Shown here one piece after another: positions 10,664 through 22,600 of a DNA stretch of 64,000 bases. This DNA is from a virus. The stretch covers positions 43,267 to 107,266 of IMG/VR virus record IMGVR_UViG_3300031857_000053; one strand, given 5' to 3'. The translations under genes were made by a program, and so were the position numbers. Each line of letters opens with the position of its first letter. Positions within the stretch are counted from its first letter, which is position 1. The notes under the pieces were generated by a model. It ran no database searches. It had not been told where the DNA came from and saw only the letters and a list, made by a program, of their open reading frames with translations.

Positions 10664-13600
10664 ATGATTTGTAATTTAGCTAATAATGAATCTTATAAAC
10701 CTTTCCGAAAATATATCTTTAAAAAGTTATCTCTAGCTCCAGAAGGTTTTACATTAGAATCTTTTACTAAAGATATCTATAGAAAAGTATATGATAATAC
10801 TACTGGTACTCCTGAAGATAAACATGCTAATGCTATTAATCATGTTGCAATAGGAACTATATTTTTAAATCGTATTCAAGCATTAGAACCTTCAGTTTAT
10901 GATACTATTAAAGATATAGATTTTAATAAATTTATAAAACTTGTAAATAATATTAGTAAATCAGAACCTGATTTTTCTTCATTAGAAGAAATGTTAGGTT
11001 TGAAAAATAATCCTGTTGAAGAACTTAAAGAACTTAATGCTGCAGCTGCTGAATCTAGAGATAACAGTACAGCGGGTATACAGATGACATTATTTGAAGG
11101 TAGCGATATTAAAGTTAACGAAGAAGATGAACCAGCTGATACCACAAATAATAATATGGTAACTGCTACTGAAGAATATCAAGGTAAAGATACTGTTCAA
11201 GCGGATCAAGATAGAGAAACTATAAATATAGATAATCCTAAATCTCCAGATTATTATAAAGCGAATCCTTTATATAGATTTTATTATAAAGTTAAAAGAG
11301 GTGTTTTAAAATTATTACAAAGACCAGGAACTAATTTTGATAGTTCTCAAATTACTATTCCTTATAATGGAAAGAAAGGTGTATACTTAACAGTAATGAG
11401 TTCTAGTAAATTAAGTAGAGATGATTTTAAAGAAGATCCTACAATAGGAGGTAGCAATGATAAAAAGTTTATTTACGATGCTGGTGAACCAGTGTTTGTT
11501 TTAACTGATGTAGATGGTATTCCAGTTAAGTTTAATGAAGAAGGTCAATTTGATGAAAATGGTAAATTATCTTATCATAAATTTAGAAATATTTATTCAA
11601 CTCAAGTAAAAGATGGTAAAGTTTCTTTATACAAAAGTGCTAATCTAAATGCTTTAGATGATGTAAAAAGAGTAGATCTTTTAAAACAAAAATTAATGAA
11701 GCTTAATCCAGGGCTTAGTGAAAAAAATGCTAAAGCTCAAGCTGAAAAAACAATACTTGATCAACTTCAAATTATATATGATATTAGACAAGCTCTTAAA
11801 GCTAATCCAAATTTAATAGTTAAGACTGTTATAAATGGTGGTTCAATGGGAGCTGTAAAAAAAGATATGAGTGTCAAAACACCTCTTGAGAATTTAACAA
11901 TAGGTAATAGAGATTTTACTATTTATGCTGTAAAAAGTGATAGCGAAAATTCTGGATACACTTATACTAACACTGATGCTACAGGTTCTTATGATGTTGA
12001 AATAACTCGTCCTGATATTAGTCAAGTTGAAGGATTAACAGATACAATTGTTTCTATATTATTTGATAAAGGTATAAGTAAAGATAAAGGAGTTTCAAAA
12101 GCTATTACTGCTGAAACTAGAAAAGAATTATTACAAAATTATATATTTACTAGAACTGAAGGTTTAGATATGTTTGTTAATGAAGATGGTGGGTATACTG
12201 TTAAAATAGGAGGACAAGAAATTTATAGATTAAAAAATAAAAATTATACTTCAGTTGAAGAAGCTGCTCTTCTTGAAAAAAGAAAAAGTGCTGAAAAATT
12301 AGTTCGAGAATATTTTACTACGCTTGCTCCTCAAGCTGAGATCTTAGAAAAAGATCTTAATGATGTTGACATGAAAAATATAATTGAAGGAACTATTGAT
12401 AAAGTTAGAGATCAATTTAAAAAAGGATATGTTTTTTATAATACAGAAAATAAAAAGTATTATAGAATAGGTTATCCTATACATCATATTAATGCTAAAT
12501 ATCAAAATGCTACTTATCCTGGTTTAACTCTTTCTAAAGAAGGAAACAATACAATATTTACAATTGATCGTAATGCTTCATATAATAACTATATAAAGAA
12601 AAATTTTACAATACCTTTTGAGTTAAATGAGAGTGGAGAGATTCCATCTCTTAATGCTTTTTATACTTATGAGTATGCTGAGGGTGAATTAAATAAAATA
12701 TATAAGCCAGCTGAATCTACATCAGCTCAACCATCTACTAGTGTTAAACCTGCTACTAGAAAAACATACTCTGGGAAAGTAACTAAGTTGACACTTAATC
12801 AAATATTTGTATTTGGAAGTAATCCTGAAGGAAGACATGGTGCTGGTGCTGCTAAAGATGCTAAAGATTTATTTGGTGCAAAGTATGGACAAGGAAGAGG
12901 GATGCAAGGTCAATCTTATGCACTTGTAACTAAGAATCTTAAAGCTGGATTTGTTGAACCTAGCACAGGTATAACATATAAAAAAGCAGGAGAAAAGAGT
13001 GTTTCAAAAGAACAAATAATTGAAAACATAAAAGAGCTATATTCAGTTGCTAAAGAAAATACAAATAAAGAATTTTTAATACCTGATTACTCTAAAAGCA
13101 ATCTTAATGGTTATACAGGTCAAGAAATGGCAGATATGTTTAGTGCTGCTGGACCTATACCAAATAATATTGTGTTTCATAAAAACTTTGATAAATTAAT
13201 TACTACTCAACCATCTACTAGTGTTAATCCATTAGTAGAAGCAGGAATTAAACCTTCTGATATGTTTGGTAATGCTGCTAAAGATATTCAGATGGCATCT
13301 GAATCTACTCAGTTTATTGGATTTGGTACAATAATGAAAGAAGGTAATGTATCTTCTACAGATAAATATGCTAAAGCTTGGGGTACTAAAGCTAATACAG
13401 GAGTGTATACAGCTGGTGATACTATAATGGTATCAGGAAGTGGTAACTTTGGTAGAGGAGGTGTTGATAAAACTGTTGAAGCACAAGCTATTAGAAAAAC
13501 ACTTAGTGAAAAATATAAACCTTTATTAGATAAGGCTATAGAAGCAGGTGCATCTTTTAGAATTGGTAATCAATATGCAAAAGGTAATTTGTCAGATCAA

Positions 13601-16600
13601 TTAGTTGCAGATTATTTACAAAAAAAGGGTTATACTGAAGAAAAACTTAATGGTTATTCTAGATGGGTATCTCCTACCAAAACTACTCAACCATCTACTA
13701 GTGTTAATAAAGGTGTAGAAATATCTTCTAATGCTAAAGGTTTAGCAGCGGCACTCACTAATCCTACAGAGTTAGCTAAATCAAAAGGTAATATTAAACA
13801 ATCTTATCCTATATATTTTCAATGGTTAGATAAAAATGGAGAAGTAAGAGATTCAAACTTTAAAGATGTTGAACAAGCTTATCAAAAATTAAAAGATAAT
13901 TCTGAAGCTAAAACAAAACCTACTAAAGAAAATAGTAATAATTATAAACTAATGGTAGATTTGATAAAAGCTAAATTAGAACAACATCCCAGATTAGTTT
14001 TAGAAATAACTAAACAAGGAGGTTCAGCTTGGATATTATCTTCTACACATCAACCAACTAAACAAAATACTGTTTGGGAAACAGGTGGACAAAACTGGTT
14101 TATTCAAGCTCTCAATGATGCTTATTTATCTACACAACCATCTACTAGTGTTTCTGTAGATACTAAAGCTGATATTACTTTACCTACTACACCTGATCAA
14201 CAAAATACTAATTCTATTGATCAAGCTCTTAATATTATTGATGATGCAATTAATAATTTTGATAAACTTAAAGCTTTAAAACTTATTGATCAAAAAGCTA
14301 CAGTAGAACAAATAGAAGCAGCTAAAAAGTGGTGGGAAAACCATCCTATGTCTAGTAAAATTCCGCTCTATGTTTTATTCAATGCTGTTAATACTAAAAA
14401 TCCAACATCAATTGCTAATTGGACATTAGATGGTATTACACTATATCAAGGTGCTGATTACTCTGATTTGTATCACGAAGCATGGCACGGGTTTACTCAG
14501 ATGTTTTTAACTAAAGAACAGAAAGAAAATCTTTATAAAGAAGTAGGAAAAAAATCTGGTGGTTTTACAGATTATAAAGGAAACTATACTTTATTTAAAG
14601 ATGCTAAACCAAAACAACTAGAAGAATATTTAGCTGAAGATTTTAGAAATTATATGTTATCTGGAGGTAAGAAGATTGCTGGTAAAGCTCCTGTTAGAAA
14701 TAAAATTTTTAAGTTTATTGCTGATATATTAGAATGGTTATTTGGAAATCTTACAAGAGAACAAATAGCTAATGGTACAGAAAGCTTAAGCACTATTCAT
14801 GACTTATATGAAAAACTTCGTGTAGGTAATCTTAGTGAGTATACTTTCTCTCAAAGCAATGCTCAATATGATAAGCTTAGTAAAGGAGAGATTTTAGCTA
14901 CAAGAAATACTGATAAACCTGTTGACGATATAGATACTAAAAACTATATCTTAAATATGGTTGATTCTTTTTTATCTCAATATGTTGATAGAGTTTCTGA
15001 AGGAAAAAGAAAAAAATATATTGCTAATGCTAGACTTCAAGCTGAAGCTAGAGGAGAAACTTTTGTAGAATCTACAGCAGAACTTTCATATAAATATACC
15101 GCAACATTATTAAAAACAGCAGAAGGTAGAAAGTTAGCTTATGGTTATGCTCAAGAAATGATTAAAGCTATTCATGATGGACTTGTATTATTACAACAAA
15201 ATGAAAGTAGTGAAATTATTCGTGCTAATAGAAAAAAAATAATTGATACTTTAAGTTGGACTTATAATAACTTTGGAGATATAAATAATCTTAAAAATAA
15301 TAAGATAGATAAGGAGGGTAGATTTCAAAATGTTATTGCGTTTCATACTGCTAAAAGTAGATTATTTACTAAACAAGAAAAAGAACTTTTCTTTAGTGAA
15401 GATGCGCTTAATGAAGAAGATTTATTTTTAATTGGAAGAGATGGTTTAGGAAGTGTAGGTGGTAATGAAAAATCATCTAAAGAATTAGCATCAGAAGATA
15501 TCCTTATTATGATGAATAGTTTACATGAGGTAGATGCTAAAGGTAATACTATATATGTAGAAGGAACTGAAGTTGAAATAGAAACTAAACAAGGTGTTAA
15601 GCTTAAGATAGGTGTACCTAAGCTTCAAGATTTTGATGTTACTTGGAATATTCTATCTAAGAAATTAGAAAATAATCAAGATGCTGAGAACATGTACGCG
15701 ATCTTAAGTGATCTTGCAAAGTCAAAACCTAATCTTCCATTTAAACAATTATTAAATAAACTTGGTCCAATAAAAACTGCGGGATCAGCAGAGTTTAGAT
15801 TATGGACTAATTTTTGGCAAACTTTTAATTTATCTAGAGTTGGTTTAGTATATACTAAAGTTAATATAACAACTAAAACAGAGAGTAAAGGTGAGGTTAA
15901 AGAATTAAATTTTGATAATTGGGAATTTACAGCTAGACCTACTAAAGCTACCACTAGTATAAATACAATTAAAAAAAATTGGGATTATGCTTTTAGAATG
16001 AAAGATAAAGGTGATTATATCGGTAAAGATTCTCTTGGACAAAATTATCTTTTATTAGATAAGATTTTAGAAGATTTTAAAGATAATATAAAAGGAAAAG
16101 AATTTGAGTTTTTTAAAGCAATAGGTATAGATTTTGATACAAATAATGAAGATATTCTTAAAGAAGTTTCTTCTAAAAATTCTTTAGATACAGCTAAAAG
16201 AATTTATAATATTATTAAAGCTTTATCTAATGCTAAATATAAAGAAGAACCTCTTATAGGAAAACCTAAATATACTATATATGCTCCATCTCAATTATTT
16301 AAAGAAATATATGAAATAGGTGAAGATAAACAATATGTTTGGAAAGATAAATTTGAAATAGATTCTCAAGGTAATAGACGTAAAGTAGGAACTGAAAAAA
16401 AATTTTTAGTAGATATAGGTTATAAAACATCAGGAGAAGGAACAAGATTTGATAACTTAGCTGAAATTCAAGCTGAGTATTCTGATAAATGGGGAACTAA
16501 TCAAGTTACAAATGCAGAAGGTAATACTCAATTTGATTTAACATTAAATAATTTTCTTACTGTTTTAAAGAATACACTTAATCAAGTACAAGATGTAAAA

Positions 16601-19600
16601 GATGCTAACGGCAAAGTTATTATACCTGCATATAAAGTTTTAATTAGTCTTCCATGGATGAGTAATTTAGATGTAGATAAAAATCCAGATGCTGAGTCTT
16701 CTATTTTATTAAATTCTTTATTTGATCTTAATAAAAATAGTACAAAATATGGTGAAAGAATAAAAGATGAAAAAACTAAATCTGGATATGTAGAAGTACA
16801 ATTAAAAAATCTTAGTGGAGTAGCATTTAATAAAGATGATGTTTATGATGAAAAGAAATCTACTTCTTTATTTAATTCAGATCCTTTAACAAAACTAGTA
16901 GCAGATTTTCATACTGGTTTGATGAATGGAAATTTTGAGTTAATGCGTCACTCAGATAAAGGAACATCTTTTAGTTTCTTTACTACTTCTTTAGATAAAA
17001 AGAATATTAATAATAGAAATAAATATTTATATGTTGATACTGCAGATTTTGTTACAAGTTTAGGAACAAAGAATGCTATTAATAAATATATTTTTCCAAC
17101 TTTAAATTCAGAATTTAAGCGAATAAAAAAGTTTAGAAATATTAAACAAGCAGTAGAAGATGCTAGAAAAGAAACTGATCCGGAAAAAAAGAAGGATATG
17201 TTTAAAGCAATTGGTAATACTGATTTTAATTATATAGAAAAAGGATCTTCTTTTGTAACATTTCAAGGTGTTTTATCTCCAGAAACTAAAGTAAAAATAC
17301 TTAAGCAACTAGATAAAAATAGTTTAACAGAATACTTAAATACTCCAGAAGGTTTTGAATTAAAAGTTGAAATTGGAAAAGATATTCAAAATTATTTTAA
17401 TAATCAAATTGAAGCTGTAAGTAAAAAGTTTCCTGTTAGAAGAAGTGGTGTTAAACTTATAAGTGGTGATATTATTAAAAAAATAAAAGATCATGTTACA
17501 GCTAATTATACTGAAGGATTAGGTCTTTCACAAACAGGAAAAGATATACTTAGAAATACTGATTTTAATAAAGTAGCTTTAAGATCTTTTGTAATTAATT
17601 CTTGGATACATAATACTGAAAGTATCAAATTAGTTTATGGAAACCTTGCTCAATATAATATGGCTAAGGAAGAATTTCATAAGAGAAATGCTGGTTCAAG
17701 TTCTACTGGTACACTTTATAGAACTGATAAAGCTGCAATGGATTATGTAAATAATATTCTTAATGGTGGTGATACATATGCTAAATCAATAGGACAAACT
17801 AATAGATATTATGATGGAACTCTTAATACAGCAATTGTACAAGATAGTGTTCAAAGATCTGTTTATATAGAAGATTATTCTAAAGACTTAATTGCTGAAC
17901 AATTAAAAAGAAATGGTGGAAATCAACGAGAAGCTGAGAAAAAAGTTTTTGGTTACGATGAAAAAAATAATAAAGTTGGTACTCTAGAAAAACCAATTAA
18001 GGGTGGATTAATTACAGCATATACTGATATGAAAGAAGGAGATGGTCAAGGTTGGGTAACTTTTGATTCATATAGAATGCTATTAAACTTAGAAGGTAAG
18101 TGGTCAGATTCACAAGAAAATTTATATCAAAAAATAGTAAAAGGTGAACAAGTTTCTAGTGCTGATATAGCTTTCTTTTTTCCTCCACAAAAGTTACAAT
18201 ACTGGGGACCTCTTGGTAACAGATTATCTGGTAAAGCTGCAATAGGACAAAAGATTAATTCTGATGTACAGCTTACAGCTATGCACAAGTTTTCTTTAGT
18301 ACCACTTATTCCTACTGTAATTAAAGATAAAAGAATTCAAAAGCTCCACGATAAGATGGTTCGAGAGCAAGTGGATTATGTAACATTTGAATCCGGATCA
18401 AAGATTAGTAATATTACAAGTGCTGAAAAGTTTGGAGAGAATGGCAAACAAACTTTTGATCTTTTTTACGCAGATAATAAGCGTAATATTAGTGAGGAAC
18501 CATTTACAATCAATCCTATTTATGTAAACTATTTAAAGAATCAGTTAGAGATAGCACCTAAGTTTAAAAAGAAAGTAACTTTTTCTACTCAGCTTAGAAA
18601 ACTTATTGAAGATGGTTTAGTAGAGAATGGTGTGCCAATTGATTTTGGAAGAAATTTATCTCGTGAAAAAAGAATTGAAGCTTGGGATGCTATTACAACA
18701 GAAGATGCTAAGATGGCCGCATCTCCTAAGTATAAGATCTATAAAACATATGAGAATAAATTAAAGAAACTTACCGAGCTTAAAAGAGATCAACTTTTAG
18801 AAGAGATGGGTTGGAAGATGGTGAATGGTAAACCAGTTGGTACAATAGAGAACTTAGTTAGATTTGTTAAAGCTGAATTAGAAAGACAAAATTTAGGAGA
18901 TCATGAAATAGATTTCTTAGATGTAGTTGATGGTGGTACAAAGCTTAAAACAGATGCTTCATTTTCTTTGTCTGCAGATAAGATTGAAAAGTTACTTAAT
19001 TCTATTGTAGTAAATAGATTGATCAAACAAAAAATTAATGGTGAAGCTTTAATCCAAGTATCTACTGCTGGTTATGAAAATAATGAAGCTTGGGATGCAG
19101 CAAGAGGTGCTACTGAAGAAGAGTTAGAAAAGTGGGGAACAGATGATCTTCCTACTTATAGAAAAGGAAAAGATGGAATTACTAAAGCAATGAAAGTGAA
19201 AGTTGCTTTACAAGGAAAGTTTTTATCTCTACTTAATCTTAATCATAATGATGGTCAAACTATAGCTGTTTATGATATTGTTAATGGTAAAAAAGTTCTT
19301 AATCTAGAATCATCTAGAACAAGACTTAATTCCATGATTAAAAATGAAGAGTGGTTAAATAAAGAAAATCATCGTAAGATGATTACTATGGTTGGTGTTC
19401 GTATTCCAGTACAAGGATTAAATTCTATGGAGTTTATGGAAGTATACGAATTCTTACCAGAGGAAGCAGGTAATATTATTATACCTCCAACAGAGATTGT
19501 AGCTAAATCAGGAGCTGACTTCGATATCGATAAGCTTACAGTGATGATGCCTAATATAAAAACCAAAATAAATAAAGCTAAAATTACTAATGCTTTATTA

Positions 19601-22600
19601 AGAGAACTTGGTGAAAAAAATCCAACTTTAGATTTTAGTAGAGATAATATTAATATGCTACTTGATTTTGAAAAAGGATCTGGTGGCGCATATACTCTTA
19701 CCGAAGAAGATTTAAATACACTTCGTATTCTAGAAGAAACTAGTGAAGTAAGTGTAGTTTATCCTACTGGAGATAATTCTATAGAAGGATTAGAGAATGA
19801 TCTTATTTGGAATATAAAAGATATTTTAGCATTGCCGGAAAACTTTGTTAATCTTATTACACCTAATAGTACTGATACAGTTCAACCAATTGCTACTAAA
19901 CTTGCACCTTTAGTTAAAGATTATGATCAGATGCAGAAAACAGCTGGTGATATTACTACTTTATCTAAAGAAGATCAAGCTTTATTAAATGAGAATCCTA
20001 ATGTGATGGAAGGAACTAGAGTATTGGAAATACTTTATAATATTTCTAAGCAACAGTATAATCAGATTGGTAAAGAGACTTTAGGTATTGGAGCTGTAGA
20101 TAATACTTTCAATATTCTATTGAATAGAATTGGAGCTTATATGAATGCTTATGCTACTGTAAAATCATTTAATGGTAAAAATAAAACTACAATTAGACAA
20201 ACATTAAAGTTTAAACATAATACTCTTAATATAAATGGTCAAGATGTTATTTCTTTATCGCATTTATACGATAATAATGATTTAAATAGAGTTTCAGATA
20301 TTATCTCTCAAATGATGAATGGTTGGGTGGACGTTGCAAAAGATGCTTGGATTTTTGATATTCAAGGTAACAAGGATCTTTCTCCTACACTTTTGTTTAT
20401 GATTCAAGCGGGTGTCTCAATAGAGAATGCTATTTATATGGTTTCTCAACCTATGGTAAGAGAATATATAAGATTAAAGAAGACCGCTCAAAGTAGTGTA
20501 TCAGATGTTATTACTGATGTTGATACTAAATATCCAGGTTTTGCAGCAAAGAAAATGATCATTGATAAATACTTTTCACAAGATGCAGATTTTGGTTCTC
20601 AAATTGCTGCAGCAAATGATATTATAAATGATGAAGTACGTGAAAAAAAATTAAATGCGATCTATGGTAATGTTAATGTCGCTAATACTAGTGCTGAAAT
20701 TATAAATAGAGTTTTTGGTGATAATGATATTGATACTAAAAAGATGGAAGAGAATATTCAAAAATATTCTGCTGCTGAAAAAAATGGAGAAGATACTAAT
20801 AAATTATTGTTTAATGATGAATATCAAAAAGCTATATTTTTACATTTCTTACAGATAGAACAGATGGGATCTGCTCTTACTAATGTTAAAAAGAATATGA
20901 ATTTTGACACTAAAAAAGATGCTAGTATCTATGAGGCACAAAATAGAATGGTTATGATTGATGCTCTTTCAAAAGAAGATCGATTCCCATCAAAGATGAT
21001 AGATAAACTTATTACAGATTCTCCTATATCAAGTTTCTATATACAAGAATTTCAAACACAGATTTGGGAAAAATTATTACCACTTCGAACTAATGAAGTA
21101 TTTAATAAATGGTTAAGTGGTAAGATGGGTGATCAAGACTTTAAAAATTATGTTGAAGAGAATTTTGGAGAAAATATGATGGAAAAAGCTATTCTTTCTT
21201 TGAGAAATAATCTTGTACCATATATATTTCAAAATGAACTTAAACAATTTGATTTAAGAACTTTAGATGGATATAAAGGAAACATAGTTGAAATAAGTGA
21301 AAAAGGAGAAACAGAACAAGAAAATCTTACTAAAAAACAACAAAAAGAAGGAGTTAGTGTTCTAAGTATTGGAGCTTTCTTTAAAGATGGAAAAATGTTT
21401 ATTGATAAAAAAAGTTTAGATAATCAATATAACAATGCTTCTTATTTAGGTAATGAAAATAGCACTTATAAAGAATTAGGATTAGCACCAGTTAGTGTTG
21501 GAACTTTTAGTTCTTTAAGCGAATATCATCACTTTGTAGTAGAGAGAGAATATCTTAGAAATCTATATAAGAATACAGATAATGTTAAAGATAATATAGA
21601 ATACAAAGAAGCTCTTAATGATGCTTTTGAAAAAAATCCAAAAGGAGAAGAAAGTGAAGATGCGTATAAAAAAAGAATAAGTAAAATTGCTTTTGAAAGT
21701 TTCTTAAGAGATAAAGCTTTAGATAATATATTTAATAATACAAAATTATTTACAGGGAATAAAACAGCTGCAGATAAATTAGGTTATATAAAATCTCAGT
21801 ATAAAGATCTTTTACAAACATATCCTGTATTACAAGTTCTTAATCCTTTATCTACAATATCTGCCGGTAAACTTTATTCTAATATACAATTACAAGATAA
21901 CTTAGATGATTCAGAAAAAGTTAATTCTTATTATAAAAATATTAGAGATCTAGCAGATCCTACCGTGGTAAAAGTTCCTGGAGATCCTGAAGCTAATAAA
22001 TATATAAGTGATTTCTTTACTAGTTTACCTATTATTGGAACATTACAATCAGGTTCTAATACTAAAACTAGATCTTCTTTTACTAGATTAATGCCTTATG
22101 ATTTATATCTAAGATTAATTGAAAAACCTGCTCAAAAATATGTTGAAAATATGAGTGATCTTTTATTAGATGTTTATTATTATAAGTGGTCTCAGCAAAA
22201 TTCAATCTTAAATAAAAATAAAAATAAGTTTGAAGATTATTATATTACTGAAATTACTTTAGATCGTCTTTTAAAAAGTTCTAGAAAAAATCTTGATAAA
22301 GTAGAAATAGAAAAACAAATTAGAGGTTTACAAGATAAAAATCAAAGATTTGGATTAAGAGAAACTGAAGATATTTTTTATAAACAACCTAGTGGAGCAA
22401 GTATACTTGATACATATAAACTACTTAAAAGAGATGATAAAGAAACTGATGAAAGCTATAATCCTAGAAAAGTTAAATATATGCGCGAGTTATTAGAAGC
22501 TAATCCTGATAAGATTTTTGTTTATAATAATGAGAAAGGTCTTGATAGATCTATACCTAAACAGGGAACATCAGATAGGTTATTTAGAAATCAAGGGCAA

